64,000 bases of DNA from an uncultured Lachnospiraceae bacterium (GTDB lineage: Bacteria > Bacillota > Clostridia > Lachnospirales > Lachnospiraceae), in assembly GCA_910579425.1 (NCBI GenBank), contig CAJTVL010000007.1, positions 1-64,000 of the forward strand, given 5' to 3'. The notes under the pieces were generated by a model that ran no database searches, had not been told where the DNA came from, and worked only from the letters and a program-made list of their open reading frames with translations. Position numbers and translations under genes: made by a program. Positions 52,090 through 61,311 of this stretch are shown here, piece after piece (within the stretch, counting starts at the first letter, position 1; each line of letters begins with the position of its first letter).

Positions 52090-52872
52090 CTAAGGCATCA
52101 TAACCTGCGCAAAAGCAGACACCATATACTGCATCTGCCCATAGATAAAGTTGGCCGCTGAGGGCAGCATGGAAGTAGATAAGAATAAAATACTGAGCCC
52201 TACAAGCACCTTCATCTGCATACCTACCGCAAACATATTCATCTGCGGCGATACCTTGGCCAGAACCCCCAAAACAGCATTTAAAATGGTCATTACCGCA
52301 AATATGGGAAGGCAGATACGAAACCCGATAATGATATAGTTGGCCATAAACTCCAGCATAGAGGCCATAAGCCTGTCACTTCTGAAGATTGCGCCGTTCA
52401 TTGGAATCAGAGTATAGGTTTCCGCCAGGGCCTTCAAAAGATACTGATGCATTCCGGAAATAATGAGCATCAGCATAATCGTATAATTGTAATAAATTCC
52501 TGTAATTGAAGTATTTTGCTTGGTGGCAGGATCGAACAGGGTTGCCATGGAAAGCCCCATTTCCATATCCGCAATATGTCCGGCGAAAGCCACCACGGAA
52601 AAACTCAAATTGGCCGCAAATCCGATCAAAAGCCCTGTGAGAGCCTCCTTCATCACGATTACAAAATAACCGGTTAGAGTATCATATACAATTCTTTCTC
52701 CCTGTACTACAGGATAGAGCAAAATTGCCACAAAAAAGCTTAAAGCAATTCTTACATTTCTCGGCGTATTCGTCATGCTGAAAAATGGCGCTGCAAAGAT
52801 AAAAGAAGCCACCCTGACCAGTATCAGCAGAAAATATTCCAAATCCGCATAGCTAAACGTATAATCCAGCAT
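52090..52872 (-). CDS. fliR: Flagellar export-gate protein FliR
   Basis: This 260-residue membrane protein has about six helices and forms the export gate with FliP and FliQ. LVRVASFIFAAPFFS at the N-terminus and GFAANLSFSVVAFAGHIADMEMGLS are family landmarks. It follows fliQ by 6 bases. Confidence 0.94.
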   Translation of the reverse strand: MLDYTFSYADLEYFLLILVRVASFIFAAPFFSMTNTPRNVRIALSFFVAILLYPVVQGERIVYDTLTGYFVIVMKEALTGLLIGFAANLSFSVVAFAGHIADMEMGLSMATLFDPATKQNTSITGIYYNYTIMLMLIISGMHQYLLKALAETYTLIPMNGAIFRSDRLMASMLEFMANYIIIGFRICLPIFAVMTILNAVLGVLAKVSPQMNMFAVGMQMKVLVGLSILFLSTSMLPSAANFIYGQMQYMVSAFAQVMMP

Positions 52873-52878
52873 AGGTCC

Positions 52879-53148
52879 TTACCTTACATAACGTCCCAGA
52901 TCCGACCAGAGGCTGATCATGAAGCCGGACATTTCGCTGAGCATCCAGTTCCCCAGCACAATCAACGCAAGAAACACAGCCAGGATCTTTGGCACAAAGG
53001 TAAGAGTCTGCTCCTGAATAGAGGTAACTGCCTGAAAAATACTGACGATCAGACCGATTACCAGCGACACCAGAAGAACCGGAGCCGCCACCTTTATCAC
53101 CAGAAACAACGCAGAACTGGCAATGGCCGTAACCTCATCAACTGTCAT
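52879..53148 (-). CDS. fliQ: Flagellar export-gate protein FliQ
   Basis: This 89-residue protein has two membrane helices. The conserved core is VSLVIGLIVSIFQAVTSIQEQTLTFVPKI. It lies between fliP and fliR. Confidence 0.96.
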   Translation of the reverse strand: MTVDEVTAIASSALFLVIKVAAPVLLVSLVIGLIVSIFQAVTSIQEQTLTFVPKILAVFLALIVLGNWMLSEMSGFMISLWSDLGRYVR

Positions 53149-53153
53149 ACTTC

Positions 53154-53217
53154 ATCATCCTTTCCCTATTTTGCACGCTAAATTTTTGTGTGTAAAATTC
53201 TTGCCTGCAAAATATTT
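53154..53217. repeat. Degenerate 15-bp repeats between fliP and fliQ
   Basis: On the minus strand four units follow each other: ATTTTACGGGTGAAA (overlapping the fliP stop), ATTTTGCAGGCAAGA, ATTTTACACACAAAA and ATTTAGCGTGCAAAA. They look like an old tandem duplication of the fliP tail. No function is evident. Confidence 0.4.
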
Positions 53218-54093
53218 TCACCCGTAAAATGTTCCTACCGTATTCATTATGATCAAATTCCATCCGTCTGCAAGAACAAACAGGAGAATTTTAAAGGGCA
53301 TGGAAATCGTAGTCGGCGGAAGCATCATCATACCCATACTCATAAGCGTTGAGGAAACCACCATATCTATCACAATAAAAGGAATATAAATGATAAAACC
53401 TATGATAAAAGCCAGTCTGAGCTCGCCAACGACAAAGCTGGGCACAAGTACAGAAAAGGGAATTCCCTCTAAAGTACCGTCCCACTCCTGTCCGGAAATA
53501 TCCAGAAACATTCTCACATCCTTGGTCTGGGTCTGCTTGTACATAAATTCCCTGAAAGGCTCTGCACCTGCCTCGAAAAACTCCTCCTGGGTAATTCTTC
53601 CTTCCTCTAAAGGAACCACCGCTTCCTCATATACCTGCGACAGCGTGGGCTGCATAATAAAATAAGTCAGAAACAAAGCTAACCCAATCAACACCTGATT
53701 GGGCGGCGCAGTTTGGGTATTCAAGGCTGCTCGTGTAAAATGAAGCACAATGATAATCCTGGTAAAAGATGTGAGCATAATAAGCAATATCGGCGCTATG
53801 CTTATCATCGTAAGCGTAAGCAAAATACGCAGATCACCGCTCAACTGACCGTTTCCGTCCTTATAGGTAGTAACTGTCAGGTTATTTGCAATATTCAATT
53901 GCGATAACTCTTCCTGGGTCTGGGCACTGCCCGGTTCGTTAATATAAGTCCTCTCCTCGGTCTCGCCGACTATGCCGGAATCATCCACTGCCGCAGCCTG
54001 TACCTCTAACTTAGGAGTAACACACAATATGCCTACCATTACCAGCAGGCATATTATTTTTAATATCCTTTTTTCGAACAAAAACTTTTCCAT
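53218..54093 (-). CDS. fliP: Flagellar export-gate protein FliP
   Basis: This 291-residue membrane protein has a cleavable signal peptide (about 1-34, ending VQAAA) and then four helices. The signature segments FTRIIIVLHFTRAALNTQTAPPNQVLIGLALFLT and LVPSFVVGELRLAFIIGF are complete. Confidence 0.97.
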   Translation of the reverse strand: MEKFLFEKRILKIICLLVMVGILCVTPKLEVQAAAVDDSGIVGETEERTYINEPGSAQTQEELSQLNIANNLTVTTYKDGNGQLSGDLRILLTLTMISIAPILLIMLTSFTRIIIVLHFTRAALNTQTAPPNQVLIGLALFLTYFIMQPTLSQVYEEAVVPLEEGRITQEEFFEAGAEPFREFMYKQTQTKDVRMFLDISGQEWDGTLEGIPFSVLVPSFVVGELRLAFIIGFIIYIPFIVIDMVVSSTLMSMGMMMLPPTTISMPFKILLFVLADGWNLIIMNTVGTFYG

Positions 54094-54109
54094 ATCATTG
54101 CCTTTACAG

Positions 54110-54475
54110 CTATTCCTTCCCTTTTTCCTTCAAGTTTTTTATCTTCTCAAAAATATCTGCAAACCCGCTCGTCTGCACATCTTCTCTCCGAAGATCAAGT
54201 TCAATAGCGGAAAGCTCTGAAAGCATATGCACCTCGTCTTTTCCCACACCAATCACCAAATACTTTTCTCCTGCTTTGACTATCTGGATATATTTATTCG
54301 GAGCAACACGGCAGGTTTCAATGATTTCCAAATTGCCCAAACCTGCCCTGCCCTTCTGATAATTTGCGATCCATCTGGTAACCAGGTAAGTAATTGCAAG
54401 TACAAATACAAAGAGAATCAGCACCGTCATAAACTGAAGATAGCCATCCACCTTTGTTGTAACCGAAAGAAGCAT
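54110..54475 (-). CDS. fliO: Flagellar biosynthesis protein FliO
   Basis: This 121-residue protein has one membrane helix (about 12-34) and a small cytoplasmic domain with LEIIETCRVAPNKYIQIVKAGEKYLVIGVGKDEVHML, the FliO pattern. FliO helps FliP assemble. The start at ATG 54475 lies 2 bases after the cheY stop; an upstream TTG overlaps cheY. Confidence 0.88.
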   Translation of the reverse strand: MLLSVTTKVDGYLQFMTVLILFVFVLAITYLVTRWIANYQKGRAGLGNLEIIETCRVAPNKYIQIVKAGEKYLVIGVGKDEVHMLSELSAIELDLRREDVQTSGFADIFEKIKNLKEKGKE

Positions 54476-54476
54476 A

Positions 54477-54839
54477 CTACCCAATTACCTTCTTAACAGC
54501 TTCAAGTACACGATCTGCCTGGAATGGCTTAACGATGAAATCCTTTGCACCGCTCTGGATTGCCTCAATAACCATGGCCTGCTGTCCCATAGCAGAACAC
54601 ATGATAACCATTGCATTGGGATCAGCTCCCTTAATCTTCTTAAGCGCCCCGATTCCGTCAAGTTCCGGCATGGTAATATCCATCAGCACCAGGTCAGGTC
54701 TCAATTCTGCGTACTTCTCGCAAGCCTTCACGCCATTTTCAGCTTCCCCTGCTACATTATAGCCATTCTTTGTGAGAATGTCCTTGATCATCATGCGCAT
54801 GAATGCTGCATCATCCACAATTAAAATATTCTTTGCCAT
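54477..54839 (-). CDS. cheY: Chemotaxis response regulator CheY
   Basis: This 120-residue single receiver domain has DD at 9-10, phospho-Asp54 in LMDITMP and Lys in FIVKPF. When phosphorylated it binds FliM and FliY of the motor switch. It sits between fliY and fliO. Confidence 0.96.
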   Translation of the reverse strand: MAKNILIVDDAAFMRMMIKDILTKNGYNVAGEAENGVKACEKYAELRPDLVLMDITMPELDGIGALKKIKGADPNAMVIMCSAMGQQAMVIEAIQSGAKDFIVKPFQADRVLEAVKKVIG

Positions 54840-54856
54840 TTTTTACTCTCCTACTT

Positions 54857-56122
54857 CTACTTAATTATTTCGGTTACACGGATACAAAAGCTCTCTTCCA
54901 TTACCATAACCTCGCCCTTAGCTACCAATTTACCGTTTACCAGTACATCTATAGGTTCACCGGCTATTCTGTCAAGTTCTATAATTGTCCCCGGTGCGAA
55001 GTCCAATATTTCCGCTATGGATTTCTTTGTTCTGCCAAGCTCTACGGTTACATCCAGGGGTACGTCTCTGATCAGGCCGATATTTTCCTGCCCTGCCATA
55101 GCCCCTGCATTCGTATTAAAACTCTGAAACTGTGCAGGCTGTATGTTCATGTTCATCATCGGCATTCCCATATTACTACTCATCATTGGCATTCCCATAG
55201 CTCCGTTCATCCCCATCTGAGGCATCCCCATTTGGGACATTCCCGCCTGAGGCATACCATTCATTTGCATTCCCGGCATCTGATTATTCATCTGCATCCC
55301 CATAGGAGCTCCCATATTCATCTGCGGATTCATCTGGCTCATATCCGGCATTCCAGCCGCCATCCCTCCTGCCGGTGCTGAAGGCGCAGGTGCCGGATCC
55401 GGTTCAGGCTCTGACGCGGCCGAATCACCTGACTGATTCGTGATAAAAGTCTCGTACAGGCTGTTGGCAAACTCTACAGGATATAGCTGCATAATAGAAC
55501 TGTCAACCAAATCCCCGATCTGCATTCTGAACGCAATCTTTACAAAACTTCCCTCCAAAAAGGAGTCAATATCGCCGCCGTTTGCAACATCATTCAAATC
55601 CATCAGATTTGCCTGCGGAGGACTGATGTCTATCATTTTCCCCATCATAGTGGAGAGGGATGTTGCGGCTGCGCCCATCATTTGATTCATGGCCTCGGAA
55701 ATTGCGCTCAAATGGAGTTCTCCAAGCTCTCCGTCCGTGTTGCTGCCATCCCCTCCCATCATCAGATCCGTAATAACCTTCACATCATGCTCTCTTAAGA
55801 TCATGATATTGGATCCGTCCAGTCCTGACGTATAACGTATCTGGATAAAAACACAAGGGCGTTCATAATCAGCTACCACCGTATCCCAATTGGCCATTGT
55901 GACCACCGGGGTGGTAATATCAACCTTCATATTTACAAGAGAAAACAGTGTGGTCGCTGAAGATCCCATACTGATGTTGGCAATCTCACCGATTGCATCC
56001 TTGGCATCCGCCGTAAGCAAACTCTCATCTATAGGCGAACTGCTTCCGGTATTAGCATTGTTTGATAAATCCATGCCGTTAAGAAGCGCACTTATTTCAT
56101 CCTGTGAAAGCATTTCATCCAT
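54857..56122 (-). CDS. fliY: Flagellar switch protein FliY with a methionine-rich linker
   Basis: This 421-residue switch protein begins with a CheY-P-binding peptide (LSQDEISALLNGM) and a CheC-like phosphatase domain with two active-site motifs (KDAIGEIANISMGSSATTL and LSAISEAMNQMMGAAATSL). A linker (about 240-335) rich in Met, Gly, Gln and Asn follows, then a FliN-type C-terminus (DVPLDVTVELGRTKKSIAEILDFAPGTIIELD). It combines CheY-P removal with C-ring structure. The linker, with repeats of the MGMP/QMNG type, is unusually methionine-rich. Confidence 0.94.
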   Translation of the reverse strand: MDEMLSQDEISALLNGMDLSNNANTGSSSPIDESLLTADAKDAIGEIANISMGSSATTLFSLVNMKVDITTPVVTMANWDTVVADYERPCVFIQIRYTSGLDGSNIMILREHDVKVITDLMMGGDGSNTDGELGELHLSAISEAMNQMMGAAATSLSTMMGKMIDISPPQANLMDLNDVANGGDIDSFLEGSFVKIAFRMQIGDLVDSSIMQLYPVEFANSLYETFITNQSGDSAASEPEPDPAPAPSAPAGGMAAGMPDMSQMNPQMNMGAPMGMQMNNQMPGMQMNGMPQAGMSQMGMPQMGMNGAMGMPMMSSNMGMPMMNMNIQPAQFQSFNTNAGAMAGQENIGLIRDVPLDVTVELGRTKKSIAEILDFAPGTIIELDRIAGEPIDVLVNGKLVAKGEVMVMEESFCIRVTEIIK

Positions 56123-56125
56123 GCC

Positions 56126-57106
56126 TTAATCCCCCTCTCTGATTACTGATGTTACCCGTACCGCATAATTTTCTTTTACAGAACCTGGAAGCGCGGTGAA
56201 TTTTCTAATATTTCCCACAAAGATATTCATCTCCGTGTCTACTTTGGAATCCAGCCGTATAATATCTCCCACCTGTAAATTCAGAAAATCATTTACGGAA
56301 ACCTGGCTGCCTCCAAGAACCGCCTTAACCGGTACGTCCACTCTCTTGATGAGTGACTCTAACTGTTCTTCATAATCGCTGTGATCCTGTTTCTGCAGCG
56401 TTGAATACCAGAACTTAGTATTTAAGTTATCCATCACATCTTCTAAGGTAAAGAAGGGAAGACAGATATTCATATAACCTTCCGTATCTCCCACCTTGAT
56501 ATTCAAGGTAATAAGGGCAACCATATCACCGGGAGCTATAATCTGTGCAAACTGGGCGTTCGTCTCTATTCTTTCAAGAATCGGATCTACTTCCGCCACG
56601 TTTTTCCAAGGCTCATGCATCAGCTGCATACACACTACCATCAGCTTTTGCAGAATAATCATCTCAATCTCTGAGAATTCCCTGTTTTTTTCCAGCGGCA
56701 GTCCCTGTCCTCCCAGCATTCTGTCAATCATGGCAAATCCAAGATTTGTAGATAACTCTACAATAATATTTCCATTTAGAGGACTAAAATTCACGATCCC
56801 AAGTATTACGGGGTTTGACAAAGCATTACTGAATTCCGAATAAATCATCGCCTCCGAGCTGGTCACGGATACCTGTACATTCTTTCGCAGATAAACCGGA
56901 AGATTCGTAGACAGCAGTCTTCCATAGTGTTCATATATAATTTCAAGGGTTCTCAAATGCTCTTTTGAGAATTTAACAGGCCGCTCGAAATCATAGGGCT
57001 TCACCTGTTTTTCCGCACCATCCGGCATTTGATTTACATCCACTTCACCACCGCTTAGGGCTGCAAGCAGATTATCTATTTCACTTTGAGATAATACCTC
57101 GCCCAA
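56126..57106 (-). CDS. fliM: Flagellar motor switch protein FliM
   Basis: This 326-residue C-ring protein has the CheY-P-binding N-terminal peptide LSQSEIDNLLAAL, a middle CheC-like domain and a C-terminal SpoA domain (QVSVNDFLNLQVGDIIRLDSKVD). It precedes fliY by 3 bases. Confidence 0.97.
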   Translation of the reverse strand: MGEVLSQSEIDNLLAALSGGEVDVNQMPDGAEKQVKPYDFERPVKFSKEHLRTLEIIYEHYGRLLSTNLPVYLRKNVQVSVTSSEAMIYSEFSNALSNPVILGIVNFSPLNGNIIVELSTNLGFAMIDRMLGGQGLPLEKNREFSEIEMIILQKLMVVCMQLMHEPWKNVAEVDPILERIETNAQFAQIIAPGDMVALITLNIKVGDTEGYMNICLPFFTLEDVMDNLNTKFWYSTLQKQDHSDYEEQLESLIKRVDVPVKAVLGGSQVSVNDFLNLQVGDIIRLDSKVDTEMNIFVGNIRKFTALPGSVKENYAVRVTSVIREGD

Positions 57107-57168
57107 GAGTATACACCTCCTTTATTCCTGGCACAGTATTTAACAACACATCCGAAAAAGTACGGCAT

Positions 57169-57693
57169 TTACATATAAATTGGGCTGATCAGTGTTACAT
57201 CAAAGATAAAATCAGAACTATACAAAGCCTGGATGCTGCTGAGTATATCATTGCTTATCGCCTGGGGATTTGCCTTGGCCTCCTCCATTGTATACTGGCC
57301 TACCACCTCAGTAATCTTGCCTTTAATCAAATCCTCTCTCTCTGCGATCTGCTCACCATAGGTCTTGTAGTCCTCATGGGCATTGTTCATGGATATAACC
57401 ACAGACATCTGTGCATAGTGATCCTTCTCATCCGGAACACCATTCTCATCCACACTCTTTTTGAGCGCAATCTGCATATCCGCAATCGTATAAGTAGCTG
57501 TATTTTCGAGAGGAACCGAAGTTTCTCCTCCTCCTGAACCCTGAAGATCCAGGCTGATTGCTGAAGCAACGTCTCCCACAAGGGAAGCTGTTTTCCGATT
57601 TGTACTGGTAATGCTGAACATCATAATCGATGTCAGCACAATATTAACAATCAGTAATGCCAGTATCATAATTGAAACCAAGTTCTTTTTCAT
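57169..57693 (-). CDS. fliL: Flagellar basal-body protein FliL
   Basis: This 174-residue protein has an N-terminal membrane helix (about 5-27) and an extracytoplasmic FliL domain ending with REDLIKGKITEVVGQYTMEEA and SSIQALYSSDFIFDVTLISPIYM. It stabilises stator units around the motor. It lies between motB and fliM. Confidence 0.9.
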   Translation of the reverse strand: MKKNLVSIMILALLIVNIVLTSIMMFSITSTNRKTASLVGDVASAISLDLQGSGGGETSVPLENTATYTIADMQIALKKSVDENGVPDEKDHYAQMSVVISMNNAHEDYKTYGEQIAEREDLIKGKITEVVGQYTMEEAKANPQAISNDILSSIQALYSSDFIFDVTLISPIYM

Positions 57694-57714
57694 AACGGGT
57701 ACAACCTTTCTTCA

Positions 57715-58521
57715 TTAATAGGAACTTAACGAATTATATATTTTTATTTCCACTCTTCTGTTTCTGGCTCTTCCTTCCTCTGTAGAATTATCTGCAATCG
57801 GCTGGTATTCGCCTCTGCCGGAATGTTTGATAAGTCCGGCATCCAGTGTGGTATTCTGCTCCAGATAATAAAAAACCGACAACGCGCGGCCGCTGCTGAG
57901 CTCGTCATTGTTTGAATATTTGGAACCGGACATCGGAACATTATCCGTATGTCCTTCAATCTCAATGACTCCCTGGCCGAATCTCTGAAGAATAATCCCA
58001 AGCTGATTCATCAGCGGCAAAGCCTCTTCCTTAATATCCACCTTTCCCGAATCAAAGAGAATCGCTCCGTTTAAGGTGAGCTGCACATACTGTGCAGTAA
58101 ATTCTATGTCAATTTCTTTGTCCAGATTTTTTTCTTCCAGAGTCTCTTCTATTCTCTCCGCCATCTGCTCAGATTCCTTGAGTTTGGCTTCATCCACTAT
58201 TTCAGCGGCGGTTTTCAAATCCTCAGGCATCATCTCGCCCTCCGGATTTTTGCCGGTACTGTTGATATAATCGTCCAACTCATTTAACTGGCTGACACCC
58301 ATTCCGATCAAAATCCCATCACCAATCGCCGTGGCCCCTGCCGAAAAAATACTGAAAGTCTGATTAAAGGAAGCCGCTAACTGCTCAAATTTCTGCGCAT
58401 CCACTGTCGACATGGAAAAGAGCATAACGAAAAAGCAAAGAAGCAGATTCATCAAATCCGAGAAGGTCGCCATCCACGCTGGGGAACCTTTAGGCGGTTC
58501 TTCCGGTTTCTTTTTAGCCAT
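57715..58521 (-). CDS. motB: Flagellar stator protein MotB
   Basis: This 268-residue stator subunit has one membrane helix with the ion-binding Asp in TFSDLMNLLLCFFVMLFSMS, a plug/linker region and an OmpA-type peptidoglycan-binding domain (IEIEGHTDNVPMSG, SSGRALSVFYYL, RARNRRVEI). I chose ATG 58521, with GGAGG upstream, which overlaps the motA stop by 8 bases. Whether it uses protons or sodium is not decided by sequence here. Confidence 0.95.
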   Translation of the reverse strand: MAKKKPEEPPKGSPAWMATFSDLMNLLLCFFVMLFSMSTVDAQKFEQLAASFNQTFSIFSAGATAIGDGILIGMGVSQLNELDDYINSTGKNPEGEMMPEDLKTAAEIVDEAKLKESEQMAERIEETLEEKNLDKEIDIEFTAQYVQLTLNGAILFDSGKVDIKEEALPLMNQLGIILQRFGQGVIEIEGHTDNVPMSGSKYSNNDELSSGRALSVFYYLEQNTTLDAGLIKHSGRGEYQPIADNSTEEGRARNRRVEIKIYNSLSSY

Positions 58522-59302
58522 CGTCTTCACCTCCGCCTTCCACTGTCCTCTCGCTGGGTGCAAGGAATGATTTCAGCTTCTCTTCGATTACTCTGGGATT
58601 TTCTCCTGCCTGAATGGAAAGAAGCCCTTCTATCATAATTTCTTTTGTCATAATCTCTGTGGCATTGTTCGCCTTCAGCTTCCCTGCCACAGGAGCACAG
58701 ATCCAGTTGGCAAGAAGGGAACCATACAGAGTGGTAATAAGAGCAACTGCCATGGAAGGACCGATACTGGAAGGGTCATCCATCTCATAAAGCATGTTAA
58801 CAAGTCCTACCAGCGTACCGATCATACCCCAGGCAGGTCCCATGGAGCCCAAATCTTCCCAGAAAGAAATCTTATCCTTATGTCTGGATTCCGTGCTGAC
58901 CAGCTCGGTTTCCATGATTCCGCGTACCAGCTCGGGATCGGTGCCGTCTACAATAAGCAAAATGCCCTTTTTCATAAATTCATCATCTAAGTTTGCCGCT
59001 GCCTCCTCCAGGGAAAGAAGTCCTTCCTTCCTGGCCACATTGGACAAGTCGATAATCTGCTGAATCATCCCCTTCACGTCCGTGGTGGGCGCTTTGAAAA
59101 TCAAAAGGAAGCTTTTAAGCCCGGCTATGTACTCAGAAAGAGATCTGGATGCTAATACCGCAAAGAACGCACCGCCGAAAGTAATGATCATAGACGCTAC
59201 ATCTTTATATCTGCCGATATTTGCAAGAGACGCCGCATTGATACATCCGAATGCAAGCATGACAAAACAGAGAACTAAACCAAGAATCGACGCTAAATCC
59301 AC
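58514..59302 (-). CDS. motA: Flagellar stator protein MotA
   Basis: This 262-residue stator subunit has four helices. The conserved Pro-containing segment SMGPAWGMIGTLVGLVNML and the cytoplasmic charged loop (LVRGIMETELVSTESRHKDK) are present. It overlaps motB. Confidence 0.96.
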   Translation of the reverse strand: MDLASILGLVLCFVMLAFGCINAASLANIGRYKDVASMIITFGGAFFAVLASRSLSEYIAGLKSFLLIFKAPTTDVKGMIQQIIDLSNVARKEGLLSLEEAAANLDDEFMKKGILLIVDGTDPELVRGIMETELVSTESRHKDKISFWEDLGSMGPAWGMIGTLVGLVNMLYEMDDPSSIGPSMAVALITTLYGSLLANWICAPVAGKLKANNATEIMTKEIMIEGLLSIQAGENPRVIEEKLKSFLAPSERTVEGGGEDDG

Positions 59303-59323
59303 AACTTTTCACCTTTTTCTGCG

Positions 59324-59509
59324 TTAATCCGCAAAAATTTCCTTTCTGTATGATTTTACAAGATTTTTCACTTCTTGTCTACCTTCTTTTACAATTAATT
59401 TCCTTCCCGTGGTAAATGCGATCACCGTATCCGGAGTTTCCTCCACAAGCTCTATCAAATCAGGATTCACTAATACTTTTGTCCCGTTTATTTTCGTCAC
59501 TTCAATCAT
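59324..59509 (-). CDS. flbD: FlbD-family flagellar protein
   Basis: This 61-residue protein with the FlbD/SwrD pattern MIEVTKINGTKVLVNPDLIELVEETPDTVIAFTTGRKLIVKE is usually encoded between flgE and motA in Firmicutes. SwrD in Bacillus raises motor power. Confidence 0.92.
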   Translation of the reverse strand: MIEVTKINGTKVLVNPDLIELVEETPDTVIAFTTGRKLIVKEGRQEVKNLVKSYRKEIFAD

Positions 59510-59612
59510 AATAATATCACTTCTCTCTCTGCGTTTCCACTAAAACCAGCATATTTTTTTTATTAATTATTACCAGCTTAAAAAGTATCGCCCGTCAGGG
59601 CTTCTCATGTTT

Positions 59613-59643
59613 GAGGGAACCATCCCCCGGGATTGGTTCCCTC
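59613..59643 (-). promoter_or_regulatory. 10-bp hairpin between flgE and flbD, partial terminator or processing site
   Basis: GAGGGAACCA (59613-59622) pairs perfectly with TGGTTCCCTC (59634-59643). No T-run follows on the minus strand. A second small stem GCCC-TGAC-GGGC and a short T5 lie just downstream, so weak termination is possible. The remainder of this 204-base gap (59510-59713) shows no gene. Confidence 0.5.
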
Positions 59644-59713
59644 GATTTCACAGTATGGAAAGCCCACTGTGTAATATCTTCTGTCTATTTACTTCTTCAA
59701 TTACTTTTCATCC

Positions 59714-61231
59714 TTATCGTTTCAGATTGGTGAGCTCTTCTAAGAGTGTATCGGAAACGGTAATGATTCGGCTGTTTGCCTGGAAACCTCTCTGAGTAGT
59801 AATCATCTCCGTAAATTGCTGAGACAGGTCGACGTTACTCATTTCCAGCATACCGGAATCCATGCGGCCGCCATTCTGGGTAATATCCTCGCCCACCCCG
59901 TCGAAATCGCCGGAGTTCATGGTCGCGGAATAGAGGTTATCCCCTTCCTTTTCCAGACCGGAGGGATTGGCAAAGGTTGCCACCGCAATCTGCCCAAGAA
60001 GCCTTCTCTGACCGTTGTCATAGGAAGCGTAAATCTTCCCGTCCTTCTGCACGGTGATGCCGCTGAGATCGCCTACTTTACGCCCCTCGCCCTCGCCGTT
60101 TTCAAGGCCGGCATAGGAACTCATGGTAGATACGCCGTTCTTGTTGTAGTTGAAGGTTGCGGAGAAATCGATGTCGATGCCGTTTGCCGGGAAAATAGGC
60201 AGACCGCCAAAGTTTAACTTGGTCGTTTCCCCTCCGCTGTCTAGCCCTGCCTCCAATCCTACATAAGAGAAAGTTCCCTCTCCTTCCACATACTGAAGAA
60301 CGATTGCATTGGTAACCGGAATTTTCTCCGGATTCGTAGCAGGATCTGCCGGTTTAGTGGAATCAAAATTCGGGTTCTTCATCATAACGTCTGATGGAAC
60401 CATATTTCCTGTACCGTCATCCTGGGGTGCCTTGATCGAATCCGTCCCCGAACCAAATGTAAATTTATCCGTTACGCCGGGAATTTCCTTTCCATCCTTA
60501 TCATACATGATGGAATTCCCCTCTGCATCAATTATATTGTCGAGCTTCACATAAAACTGCCCTTTGTCTCCGTCGATTGCATGGACGCTTAACTTGGCGG
60601 TATACTTATACCCCTGATTATCGAAAAATTCCAGGTTCATCACCCGTCCGTCGTCACTGTTTACATCCGTGTCATACTTGTCAATGACTCCGTCCACAGT
60701 GGCCTTTGTGGTGGCCTCCGGGGGATAGGTCATATTGGCTCCGGTCATCAGCCGCAGAGGCCCCACCGTCCCCTTCTTAATGTTCTGAGGATCCGTCGGA
60801 TCCGGCTGCCAGCCCATGACATTGTAGCCGGTGCTGGTCATGGCAAGGTTTCCTTTTCCGTCAATATAGAAAGAACCGTCTCTTGTAAAGAAGTTCTCCG
60901 AGCCGTTGCTCACTACGAAGAAGGCGTCCCCGCTGATCATAATATCAAAGGGATCGTTGGTACTCTGCGCCGCGCCCTGGCTGGCTATGGCCGTTTTGAT
61001 GGCGCCCGTTTTGGAACCAAGACCGATCTGCCTTGCGTTGGTGCCGCCTACCCCTGTCTGGGCGTTGGCTCCTGACGCTTTCTGGGTGGTCTGGTACATC
61101 AAATCGCTGAATACCATGGACTGGGATTTGTATGCCGTTGTGTTTACGTTTGCAATATTGTTACCGATAACATCCATTCTTGTCTGATGTGTTCTAAGTC
61201 CCGCCACACCAGCAAATAATGATCTCATCAT
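59714..61231 (-). CDS. flgE: Flagellar hook protein FlgE
   Basis: This 505-residue structural protein forms the hook. The N-terminal rod-type motif MMRSLFAGVAGLRTHQTRMDVIGNNIANVNT and the C-terminal helix VDLSQQFTEMITTQRGFQANSRIITVSDTLLEEL polymerise in the core. The central domains are the variable outer part of the hook. Confidence 0.96.
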   Translation of the reverse strand: MMRSLFAGVAGLRTHQTRMDVIGNNIANVNTTAYKSQSMVFSDLMYQTTQKASGANAQTGVGGTNARQIGLGSKTGAIKTAIASQGAAQSTNDPFDIMISGDAFFVVSNGSENFFTRDGSFYIDGKGNLAMTSTGYNVMGWQPDPTDPQNIKKGTVGPLRLMTGANMTYPPEATTKATVDGVIDKYDTDVNSDDGRVMNLEFFDNQGYKYTAKLSVHAIDGDKGQFYVKLDNIIDAEGNSIMYDKDGKEIPGVTDKFTFGSGTDSIKAPQDDGTGNMVPSDVMMKNPNFDSTKPADPATNPEKIPVTNAIVLQYVEGEGTFSYVGLEAGLDSGGETTKLNFGGLPIFPANGIDIDFSATFNYNKNGVSTMSSYAGLENGEGEGRKVGDLSGITVQKDGKIYASYDNGQRRLLGQIAVATFANPSGLEKEGDNLYSATMNSGDFDGVGEDITQNGGRMDSGMLEMSNVDLSQQFTEMITTQRGFQANSRIITVSDTLLEELTNLKR

Positions 61232-61311
61232 AATGAAATGACCTCCTGATTCTTTCCGCCGTATCTGTTCCCTCCGTCATTCAGGAACACAAGCCCCCCT
61301 TACAGGTCCGG

